64,000 nt of DNA, from the NCBI GenBank assembly GCA_021813805.1, contig JAKAJL010000004.1, positions 1 through 64,000 of the forward strand, read 5' to 3'. Position numbers and translations under genes: made by a program. The notes beneath the pieces are model-generated. The model saw only the letters and a program-made list of their open reading frames with translations, was not told the DNA's origin and did not search any database. Below, one piece after another: positions 1 through 7,669 of the stretch. The DNA comes from Pseudomonadota bacterium. Lineage in GTDB: Bacteria > Pseudomonadota > Alphaproteobacteria > Rhizobiales > Beijerinckiaceae. Position 1 is the first letter of the stretch. Every line of letters starts with the position of its first letter.

Positions 1-312
1 GATCGGCAAGCTCCTAAAAATGCTCGGCTTCTCGCACATTAGCGCGACCGAGCCAGCCCGCCGGCCAGCCTTATGAGAACGCCTATCTGTTCGGCGCCAT
101 TTGTCCGGCGCGCGGCGTCGGCGCCGCGCTCGCCATGCCCTGCGCCGACACCGAGGCGATGCAGGCGCATCTGGACGAAATCTCCAGGCGCGTCGCGCGC
201 CGCTCTCACGCCGTCCCGCTGTTCGACGGCGCCGGCTGGCATACGACCGACAAGCTCAACATTCCGAAAAACATGACCCTGATCTTCCCGCCATCGCGCT
301 CGCCGGAATTGA
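1..312 (+). pseudogene. IS630-family transposase remnant (truncated, internally deleted)
   Basis: Translated fragments match the C-terminal half of IS630-type DDE transposases: an IGKLLKMLGFSHIS block at the left edge, then ENAYLFGAICPARGVGAAL, then GWHTTDKLNIPKN and a final PSRSPEL, where intact family members continue with SPELNPVENIW. The first and second blocks are in different frames and too close together, so there is an internal deletion. The 5' part lies outside the window or is lost, and the 3' part is replaced at about position 312 by an IS701-type end. It cannot encode an active enzyme. Confidence 0.8.
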
Positions 313-411
313 CGTCGCCTTCATCATAGATTGGTCAATCTGGCGACGAAGACATCAAGCCACCGCCGCTTACGCCCACGATAAGCGCCGCCAATATCCG
401 CAACTGTAGTA
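313..411 (+). mobile_element. IS701-type right-end fragment
   Basis: About 99 bp matching positions 14992-15090 with roughly 8 mismatches. It encodes the transposase C-terminus (FIIDWSIWRRRHQ... ending RRQYPQL and a stop at 407-409) and the terminal inverted repeat AATATCCGCAACTGTAG. CTAG follows directly at 412-415, a typical IS701-family target tetranucleotide. Only this end remains; it is fused to the IS630 remnant, so this is a relic of nested or recombined insertions. Confidence 0.8.
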
Positions 412-689
412 CTAGAGCGTAATCGCAAAAAGCCGCAGACTTTTTTGACAGGATTATTATTCAAACACAAAATGTCAGAGTAAAATTCCCGACTCGGCGC
501 GAAACGATTTCGCTCCAGGCGCGGGAACTCGTATCATGAGGCTCCAAGGCGGCCGTCAGCGCCTTGAATCGTTGCCGGCGCCACCGGGCAGGACGCGGAA
601 ATTTGCATGCGCCAAACTCTCGCGCCGTCAGGTCGGAGACGCCTTTGGCAGCCCCCCGGGTTGGTCGCGCGCCGCGCCGGAACGACCAT

Positions 690-1625
690 TTACTTGCCGT
701 AATGAAAGATCAGGCTGAGGCCGGTTCCCGTTGGCGACGGAGGAAAGGGCGCCGCCTTACGGATTGCCGCCATCGAGGCGGAGTCCAGTTCGGGCGATCC
801 GCTCGACTTGACAACACGCTCCCGAAGAAGATTGCCGGCAAGATCGACATCGAAGACGATCTTGCCCTTTGTTTGCGCGAGACGGGCCGCGACCTCCGGT
901 AAGCTAATGCGAGCCATCACCATTCCATAGACGATGGAAAGATAAGTCGAAGCGGCCTTTCCAACAGCGACAGGCGCCTTTCGGGAGGCGGGAGCGAAAC
1001 TGTAGTCAGGCATGGGAGTAAAGGCCGTGAACGGCTCTTGCGTCGCTTTCTGCTGTGTCTCCGGTTGAGGCGCCGCCTGTTCCGCCTTCGTCTGCTCGAG
1101 CGTCTCGGGCCGCTGCAACTCGGCGGCTTCGACGGGATCGCCATCGGCGCGGCGGTCGATCGATTGCGGCGCCGACGCCTCGGCCGGTTTCGCGCTGGTT
1201 GAATTTTCCGAAGCCGGCGCAGCTCCGTTCGCCGGCTTTGTCCTGGCAGGCTCGGTCTCGGGCCCCGCCTTCGGAGAATGCGAGGCCTCGTCCCGGGCGT
1301 CCTTCATGACTTTTTCGTCATTGGCGGGGCGTGGCGCATCGTTGGCCATTTTCTCGTCGAGCGTGGCGTGCTTGGTCTGCTCTTCGCTTTTGGGCGGCGC
1401 CGGCTCCGGCGGCTTGGGCGGCGGCGGCTCGACGACGATCTCTACGGGAATTTCCTGCTCTCCCGGCGCCAGGCCATCCGATCTGTCGAGGTAGAAAATT
1501 GAAATCGGGATCGCATGCAAAAGAAAACAGACCAGGAGAACGAAGGGAAAGCGGCTCCTGTCAGCCAATCTCAAGGGCTGTGGCCGCTCAAGCAAACGTT
1601 CGTCGGGAGTCGCTGCAAGAACCAT
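690..1625 (-). CDS. TonB-family energy transducer
   Basis: A 311-residue protein with the TonB plan: a short cytoplasmic N-terminus, one hydrophobic anchor (about residues 27-44, FVLLVCFLLHAIPISIF), a long Pro/Glu/Ala-rich periplasmic spacer with a PPPPKPPEPAPPK run, and a C-terminal TonB domain (GKIVFDVDLAGNLLRERVV, then SPELDSASMAAIRKAAPFP). TonB passes proton-motive force from ExbB-ExbD to outer-membrane receptors, but no exbBD or TonB-dependent receptor lies in this window. I chose the ATG giving MVLAATPDER; an upstream TTG would add 11 residues. The gene stands alone, with about 280 bp upstream in which I see no gene. Confidence 0.8.
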   Translation of the reverse strand: MVLAATPDERLLERPQPLRLADRSRFPFVLLVCFLLHAIPISIFYLDRSDGLAPGEQEIPVEIVVEPPPPKPPEPAPPKSEEQTKHATLDEKMANDAPRPANDEKVMKDARDEASHSPKAGPETEPARTKPANGAAPASENSTSAKPAEASAPQSIDRRADGDPVEAAELQRPETLEQTKAEQAAPQPETQQKATQEPFTAFTPMPDYSFAPASRKAPVAVGKAASTYLSIVYGMVMARISLPEVAARLAQTKGKIVFDVDLAGNLLRERVVKSSGSPELDSASMAAIRKAAPFPPSPTGTGLSLIFHYGK

Positions 1626-1905
1626 GCTCAATCTTCGCACGGATCCGTCCAGAGGCAAATCGACGAGACTTGCGCCGCTTCACCCCATTCCACCGCTAAT
1701 CGACCGACATCCTCGAACCGGCTTTCCGGCCCCTCATGCCACAGGCGGCGACCGCCGGCATATCCAATCCGGCAGCCGGCGCCGATAAAAGGCCTGGACC
1801 CGATTTGCGAAGCCGACCGTGAATTGATCGTCCGGAACGCCGACTTGGCGTTGAACCTGGCCGGTCGGGACCATTCGCGGCCCGGCGACAAAGTTGCGAT
1901 ATGGA

Positions 1906-2355
1906 TCACGAGGCCTTGCTTCCCTCCAAAAAAGCCCGCGCGGCCTCCGAAAAAGGTCGCGAGCGGCGCGTCGTCGCGTCGGTCAGGACGACGGTCGTTT
2001 CGCCGCTCGCGACGCATTCGCCGTTCAGGAAAACCGCCTGCTCCAGCCTGAGCGAACTGCGCCCGACCGCGGCGACGCGCGTGCCGATTTCGACCTCGCC
2101 CGGCCAGTTCAGCTCGCGGCGAAAATCCAATACCAGCCGGGCGAGAACCAAGGCGCCGTTCGGCCCCATCACGTCCACCCCGCCATCGATCAGCATGTCC
2201 ACCCGTCCGGTTTCCAGGAAGGTGGCGAAAACGGCGTTATTGACATGGCCCTGCCGGTCGGTGTCGCCATAGCGCAGTTTTTCGCGCGTATGGAAAGGAA
2301 AATCGGCGAGCGCGGGCGCCGGGCCGGGCGCGGAGGGTGGCGGTTTTTGCGACAT
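1906..2355 (-). CDS. Acyl-CoA thioesterase, hotdog fold (4HBT family)
   Basis: A 149-residue protein with the YbgC/FadM-type hotdog signature YGDTDRQGHVNNAVFATFLE at about residues 34-53, in which the Asp after YGDT is the usual catalytic position. The rest (LVLARLVLDFRRELNWPGEVEIGT, then a strand-rich C-half) fits one 4HBT domain of normal length. Such enzymes hydrolyse acyl- or aroyl-CoA thioesters; the substrate cannot be told from sequence. The first 14 residues are Pro/Ala-rich and probably disordered. It is divergent from the DUF3280-type gene to its right. Confidence 0.8.
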   Translation of the reverse strand: MSQKPPPSAPGPAPALADFPFHTREKLRYGDTDRQGHVNNAVFATFLETGRVDMLIDGGVDVMGPNGALVLARLVLDFRRELNWPGEVEIGTRVAAVGRSSLRLEQAVFLNGECVASGETTVVLTDATTRRSRPFSEAARAFLEGSKAS

Positions 2356-2467
2356 GGAGCCTCGTTGGGCGGATGACGCGCAAGACTAGCCCGGATCGCC
2401 TCGCCTTGCGACCTTGCGTTTTCGTGCTAACCTCGCGTGAGCAAAGTCGAACTCTCGTAGGCCGCGC

Positions 2468-2968
2468 GTGCAAAAACTGCTTTCCGCGCTTCTGATCGCC
2501 ATACTGGTCCTTTTTGCGCACGCCGGCGCGCGCGCCAAGCCCGCGCAGACTGCGGCTGTGTTCGATGCGGTGTTCATCGACAGCTCGCCGCTGCCGGCCA
2601 CGCCGGAAGAGACGGCGCGGATGGCGAGATTCAACGCGCAGCTGAAACAGGCCCTGGACAAATCGGGCCGCTATCGCGCGATCGATCTGGCTTCGATCAA
2701 GAAGGACGTCGACGCGGTCAGGGACATCACCGACTGCAACGGCTGCGAGGCGGATCTGGCCAAAAAGGCCGGGGCGCAGGTCGCGGTGGTGGCCTGGGTC
2801 CAGAAGGTCAGCAACCTGATCCTGAACATGAATATCCGCATCGAGGACGCCCAAACCGGCGCGACGCTCAAGGGCGGCAGCGTCGACATTCGCGGCAATG
2901 ACGACCAGACCTGGGACCGCGGCCTGAAATATCTGCTCAGCGAGCACGTCTTCGCGCCGCCGCGCTGA
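2468..2968 (+). CDS. Secreted DUF3280/DUF2380-type protein
   Basis: A 166-residue protein with a clear signal peptide (LLSALLIAILVLFAHAGARA) and a mature region typical of DUF3280/DUF2380 proteins: AVFDAVFIDSSP, a charged helix, DITDCNGCEADLAKKAGAQ, and VSNLILNMNIRIEDAQTG. The two cysteines in DCNGCEAD may form a disulfide. Function is unknown; relatives occur in Hyphomicrobiales, and the family resembles periplasmic proteins that assemble a small beta-sandwich (inference). The start is GTG directly before the signal peptide. Confidence 0.65.
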   Translation: MQKLLSALLIAILVLFAHAGARAKPAQTAAVFDAVFIDSSPLPATPEETARMARFNAQLKQALDKSGRYRAIDLASIKKDVDAVRDITDCNGCEADLAKKAGAQVAVVAWVQKVSNLILNMNIRIEDAQTGATLKGGSVDIRGNDDQTWDRGLKYLLSEHVFAPPR

Positions 2969-3182
2969 AGGTGGCGAAGCCCGGTTTCTCACCGGTCGTC
3001 GGCGCCGGCGCCCCCTGACGTGAAACCCGTCGAGACTGCGACCAAATCACGCGCGTCAATCGATCCTTCGTTCAATGAAAGGGCGGCTTCCCGCCCCGCC
3101 AAAATCATTGGCAAGCGCGGCGGCGCGTGAAATATTTGCGAAGGGCCGGCCGGACCGGCGGCGATTGGCAAGGAGCGGGGAC

Positions 3183-5255
3183 ATGGGCGAAAGCGCAAAG
3201 GACGAAAGACGCGTGAGCGGGCCCCGGCTCTTCGCGATCGTCGGCCCGTTCCAGAGCGGCAAGACCACGCTGCTCGAATGTCTGCTCACCCGTTCGGGCG
3301 CCCTCGCCCGCCAGGGCTCGGTGCGCGACGGCTCCTCGGTCGGAGATTCCAGCGCCGAGGCCCGCGCCCACGCGGCCAGCGTCGAGGCCAATATCGCCTC
3401 GGTCGATTATCTCGGCGACCGTTTCACCTTCATCGACCTGCCCGGCTCGATCGAATTCGCCCATGAGGCCCGCAACGTCCTCCCGATGTGCGACGCGGCC
3501 ATCGTGGTCTGCGAGGCGGACGAGCGCAAGCTGCCAGCCCTGCGCATGATTCTGCGCGAGATCGAAGACCTCGGAATCCCGCGCATCCTGTTTCTCAACA
3601 AGATCGATCAGGCCGACCTGCGCATCCGCGAAACGCTGGCCATGCTCCAGCCGGCTTCGCAGACGCCGCTGCTGCTCCGGCAGATCCCGGTCTGGCAGAA
3701 CGGCATCGTCACCGGCTTCATCGATCTCGCACTGGAGCGCGCCTTCGTCTATCGCGAGCACGCGCCGTCGGTCGTGGTGGATGTGCCGGCGGGCGAATTG
3801 CCGCGCGAAAAAGAGGCCCGCTACACCATGCTGGAGCGCCTCGCCGATTATGACGACGCCCTGATGGAGGAGCTGATTTCCGACATCGAACCGCCGCGCG
3901 ACCAGATTTTCGACGATCTCACCCGCGACCTGCGCGAGGGCCTGGTCGCGCCGGTGCTGATCGGCTCGGCCGAGGCCGGCCATGGCGTCACCCGCCTGCT
4001 CAAGGCCTTGCGCCACGAAGCGCCGGGAATCTCGCGGCTGCGGGAACGACTCGGGATCTCCGCCGACGGTCCGGCGCTCGCTCATGCAATCAAGACCGTC
4101 CACACCGCCCATGGCGGCAAGCTCAGTTTTTCTCGTGTGCTGCGCGGTTCGTTCAGCGATGGCGCGATTGTGAGAAGCGCCAAGGGCGAGGACCGGATCG
4201 CCGGGCTGTCCCGCCTGACGGGCCTTGCCGGATCGAAACAGGGCAAGGTGGAGGAAGGCGACTGTATCGCCTTCGGGCGGCTCGATCATGTGGCGACCGG
4301 CGACACGTTCGGCGACGCCAAGGCCGCCGCCCCGGCCCCGGCGCTTGGCGTCATCGCGCCGCCGCAACCGGCCCATTGCATCGCGCTCCATGTCAAGGAC
4401 CGCAAGGACGAGGTCCGCCTGGCCGCAGCCATGGCGAAGCTCGCCGACGAGGATCCGTCGCTGTCTTTCGTGCAGGACCAGGAGGCCGGCGAACTGAGGC
4501 TGTTCGGCCAGGGCGAAATGCATCTGCGGGTCGCGCTGGAGCGCCTTGCCGCGCGCTTCGGCGTCAATGTGGACTCGCACAAGCCCAGCGTCGGCTATCG
4601 CGAGACCATCCGCCATTCCGTATCGGTGCGCGGACGCCACAAGAAACAGTCGGGCGGCCACGGCCAGTTCGGCGATGTCGCGCTGGATGTCGCGCCTTTG
4701 CCGCGCGGCGAAGGCTTTGCCTTCAACGAAACCGTTCATGGCGGCGCCGTGCCGAGAAATTATTTCGGCGCGATCGAGGAAGGCTGCAAGGACGCGCTTG
4801 AAAAGGGCCCGTTCGGCTTTCCGGTGGTGGACGTGGCCGTCACCCTGACCGACGGCTCCTATCACAGCGTCGATTCCTCCGACATGGCCTTCCGCACCGC
4901 CGCGCGCATCGGCATGTCAGAGGCGCTCGCCAAGGCCAATCCCGTGCTGCTGGAGCCGATTCTCGCGGTCGAGGTGACGACGCCGAGCGAAGCCCTGTCG
5001 CGCGTCACAGCGATCGTCTCCGGCCGGCGCGGTCAGATTCTCGGCTATGACGGACGGCCCGGCTGGGAGGGCTGGGACGTCCTCAGCGCCCTGATCCCGG
5101 AAGCGGAAATGGACGGACTGATCGTCGAATTGCGCTCGGCGACGGCGGGCGTCGGCTCCTTCACCCAGAAATTCGACCATCTCGCCGAAATGGTCGGCAA
5201 GACAGCGGAGGCCATCGTCGCGCACCACAACGGGACGAAAGCGCCAGCGCATTGA
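3183..5255 (+). CDS. Elongation factor G-like GTPase (non-canonical paralogue)
   Basis: About 690 residues with EF-G domain order: G domain (P-loop GPFQSGKTT at about 21-29, NKID at about 140), domain II, domain III, domain IV (GHGQFGDVALDV region) and domain V. Unlike EF-G, the G3 motif reads DLPGSIEF (Asp85-Phe92) instead of DTPGHVDF, so the histidine that positions the hydrolytic water is a serine. This pattern belongs to the EF-G-like side branch, not the main fusA, which normally sits in the str operon. I chose the ATG preceded by AAGGAG, not the upstream ATG giving 726 residues, because the extra N-terminus is low-complexity. A hairpin follows the stop. Confidence 0.85.
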   Translation: MGESAKDERRVSGPRLFAIVGPFQSGKTTLLECLLTRSGALARQGSVRDGSSVGDSSAEARAHAASVEANIASVDYLGDRFTFIDLPGSIEFAHEARNVLPMCDAAIVVCEADERKLPALRMILREIEDLGIPRILFLNKIDQADLRIRETLAMLQPASQTPLLLRQIPVWQNGIVTGFIDLALERAFVYREHAPSVVVDVPAGELPREKEARYTMLERLADYDDALMEELISDIEPPRDQIFDDLTRDLREGLVAPVLIGSAEAGHGVTRLLKALRHEAPGISRLRERLGISADGPALAHAIKTVHTAHGGKLSFSRVLRGSFSDGAIVRSAKGEDRIAGLSRLTGLAGSKQGKVEEGDCIAFGRLDHVATGDTFGDAKAAAPAPALGVIAPPQPAHCIALHVKDRKDEVRLAAAMAKLADEDPSLSFVQDQEAGELRLFGQGEMHLRVALERLAARFGVNVDSHKPSVGYRETIRHSVSVRGRHKKQSGGHGQFGDVALDVAPLPRGEGFAFNETVHGGAVPRNYFGAIEEGCKDALEKGPFGFPVVDVAVTLTDGSYHSVDSSDMAFRTAARIGMSEALAKANPVLLEPILAVEVTTPSEALSRVTAIVSGRRGQILGYDGRPGWEGWDVLSALIPEAEMDGLIVELRSATAGVGSFTQKFDHLAEMVGKTAEAIVAHHNGTKAPAH

Positions 5256-5266
5256 TCGTCAGAAAC

Positions 5267-5287
5267 GGCCGGCGTTCGGCGCCGGCC
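5267..5287. terminator. Hairpin between convergent genes, possible terminator
   Basis: A perfect 8-bp stem (GGCCGGCG / CGCCGGCC) with loop TTCGG, 11 bp after the EF-G-like stop and before the convergent lipase gene. No U-run follows on either strand, so it may be a weak or factor-assisted terminator. Confidence 0.4.
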
Positions 5288-5378
5288 ATTCGCCTCGCCG
5301 CATCTGCAGGAAACGCCCGTGATCGCCGCGCCCGACATCGCCCCGTGCCGGGGCCGATGCGTGACGCGCGTCGTTCGA

Positions 5379-6377
5379 TCAGGCTTGGGCCTTTGCGCGA
5401 TTGACCAGCAGTTTCTTGACGATCATTTCGCCGAAACTGTGGGCGACGAGCTCCGCGAGCGCGCAAGCGGCGACATAATTGAGACTGGTTTCGTGCGGCG
5501 CCAAAACGCAGGGGAAGAGCTTCAAATCCTCGGAATTGCGATCCGTCCGTTTCATGGCGGCGAAGGAAGCGTAGTCGATCATCGCCAGGTAGCAGACCAG
5601 ATGATGGTGGCAGGCGAGATCAAGCTTGATATCGGCCTGTGAGCTTTCCGGCGTGATGAGCGTGACGTCGCGGAGCGTCTCGTAATCGAGCAGCGGCGGA
5701 ACGGAAAAGGGAACGTAGGTGACGGCGTCGAGGATGTAATTATAGAGCCTGTAACGGCCCGCCATCCTGCTCTGATAGTAATCGACAAAGGCTTGATTGC
5801 CGGTGCGCGGCGAGGCGAACATCACCGCCAAGACCGGGCTGCCGATTTCAGCCAAGGCGAGGCTCAGATAGGTCGCGAGCGCGGAACCAAGACTATGGCC
5901 GCCCACGGTGACCGGCGCCGCCCCGACGCTGTCGCTGATCCCGCGCGCGGCCGCGACCCCCGGCAGGCCGCGATCGCGGCCGACGAGTGTCATGCTTTTG
6001 AAAATATCGTAAAATCCATACTCGACCGTGGCCCCGGAGACGCCGGGATACTCCCGGGCGGGGAAATTGGCGTCATCAAGCCATTCCTGTACCCGCGCGG
6101 TGCCGCGAATCGCGACGAAATATTCTTCCTCAACATTTCGCTTCGCGAGAAAGCCATAAAAGACAATATCGTCGCGGGCGAATTCCTTGATGACCTTCTT
6201 TCCCGCCGGCGTCCCATCGATGGTCTGGAAGAGGTCGTCATTCGCGAATAGATAGGCCACGACCTCCCAGCCAGTCGCCGAGATGCGGGGGTCATCGGCC
6301 GGCCTCAGCCTGTCGGCCCTGAACATGTCCTCGGCGCAAAGCACCAGCACGCCGGCGTCGAAATCGGCGACAGTCAT
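5379..6377 (-). CDS. Lipase class 3 family protein
   Basis: A 332-residue protein with the Lipase_3 layout: a strand with VAIRGTARVQEWLDD, then the nucleophile elbow GGHSLGSALATYL (Ser in GHSLG), then ASPRTGNQAFVDYY, which carries the usual catalytic-Asp region. No signal peptide is visible, so a cytoplasmic or non-classically exported lipase/esterase is likely. The substrate is unknown. The start ATG (MTVADFDAG) has GGGAGG 9 bases upstream; the longer reading frame above it is arginine-rich and looks non-coding. Confidence 0.75.
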   Translation of the reverse strand: MTVADFDAGVLVLCAEDMFRADRLRPADDPRISATGWEVVAYLFANDDLFQTIDGTPAGKKVIKEFARDDIVFYGFLAKRNVEEEYFVAIRGTARVQEWLDDANFPAREYPGVSGATVEYGFYDIFKSMTLVGRDRGLPGVAAARGISDSVGAAPVTVGGHSLGSALATYLSLALAEIGSPVLAVMFASPRTGNQAFVDYYQSRMAGRYRLYNYILDAVTYVPFSVPPLLDYETLRDVTLITPESSQADIKLDLACHHHLVCYLAMIDYASFAAMKRTDRNSEDLKLFPCVLAPHETSLNYVAACALAELVAHSFGEMIVKKLLVNRAKAQA

Positions 6378-6541
6378 GGTTTTCCCTCCCCAAGATTTTC
6401 TTGTCCTCGGGCGCCGCAAATGACGCTTCAGCGAAACACTTGCCGGCGTCGCCGTCAAACGACGGAACCCCCGATGCGGAGCGCTGCTCCGGCAAGCCGA
6501 CTTGTCCGGGACGGCGAGATGCGACCGCGGCCTTTGATCTT

Positions 6542-7669
6542 TCACCCCGATCGCGCCGAGACGCTCCGGAACCGCCACAGCGCCAGCGCCAGGAAAACGG
6601 CGCCGATCAGGCCTGTCGCCAGAAAGCGCCGCCAGACCAGGTCGAACCCCGCGCCACGATAGAGAATGGCTTGGGCGATGGCGACGAAATGGGTCGAGGG
6701 CGAGACCTCCATGATGGCGCGCAGCCAGGATGGCATCGATTCGAGCGGCGTATTGGCGCCGGAAAGCAGATTCAGCGGCACGGCGACCAGAATATAGAGC
6801 AGGCCGAGCTGCGGCATGGTCCGCGCGATGGTGGCGAGAAAAACCCCCACCGAGGTCGAAAAGAACAGATAAAGCAGCGCGCCGACGAGGAAGAGCGGGA
6901 TCGAGCCCTCGATGGGCACGCGCAACAGCTTTTCCACGACGAAAAACAGCGATAGTCCGACAGCCCCGACGATGATCAGACTATTGGCCCAGATTTTGGC
7001 CATGGCGATCTCGAAGGGCGTGACCGGCATGACCAGAAGATGTTCGACCGTGCCGTGCTCGCGCTCCCGCACCACCGCCGCGCCGGCGAGAATGATCGCC
7101 AGCATGGTGGTGGAGGAAATCACGCCCATGACGCTGGTGAACCACGAGGTCACGACATTGGGGTTGAAGGCGATGTGCACGACCTGGCTGATCGGAGCCG
7201 GGGGCGGCTCGTCCTGGCGGCTGAGGAATTTGGCGATTTCGTCGGAAAGAATCTGCGCGGCGTAGGCCGAGCCGATCCCCGCCTGAACCATGGCGGTGGC
7301 GTCCACGTTGATCTGCAGCTCGGGGCGCCGGCCGCCGAGCAGATCGCGTTCGAAATGGGGCGGTATATCGATGACGAATGTATAGGCGCCAACATCCATC
7401 AGCCGATCGACATCCTGCTGCGCGATCGCGCGGGCGGGCTGGAAATACGGCGGCAGAAAAGCGCGGACGAGGCGCGCCGACAATTCGGAGTGGTCCTCGT
7501 CCACATAAGCGATCGAGGCGTTGCGCACCTCTTGGGAATTGCTCTGCGCCTGGGCGATGATCGCCAGTGAAAAGGAATAGATCACCAGGCCGAGCAGCAC
7601 CCCGTCGCGGAAAAAGCTGCGCAATTCCTTGGTCCCCAGCCAGAAAATGTTGCGCAGGCTCTGCATCAT
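6542..7669 (-). CDS. yhhJ: ABC transporter permease, YhhJ-like
   Basis: A 375-residue ABC-2 permease, the same length as E. coli YhhJ. It has an N-terminal membrane helix (about 20-40), a large periplasmic domain starting SNSQEVRNASIAYVDED, and about five C-terminal helices, including the ABC-2 segment REREHGTVEHLLVMPVTPFE. It overlaps the end of rbbA by a few bases (ATGATGA arrangement), so translation is coupled. With the HlyD-type YhiI and the ATPase-permease RbbA it should form one export complex. Cargo is unknown. Confidence 0.85.
   Translation of the reverse strand: MMQSLRNIFWLGTKELRSFFRDGVLLGLVIYSFSLAIIAQAQSNSQEVRNASIAYVDEDHSELSARLVRAFLPPYFQPARAIAQQDVDRLMDVGAYTFVIDIPPHFERDLLGGRRPELQINVDATAMVQAGIGSAYAAQILSDEIAKFLSRQDEPPPAPISQVVHIAFNPNVVTSWFTSVMGVISSTTMLAIILAGAAVVREREHGTVEHLLVMPVTPFEIAMAKIWANSLIIVGAVGLSLFFVVEKLLRVPIEGSIPLFLVGALLYLFFSTSVGVFLATIARTMPQLGLLYILVAVPLNLLSGANTPLESMPSWLRAIMEVSPSTHFVAIAQAILYRGAGFDLVWRRFLATGLIGAVFLALALWRFRSVSARSG

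Noticed and set aside
3105-4865. 586-codon open frame on the minus strand
   Set aside because: Antisense shadow of the EF-G-like gene.
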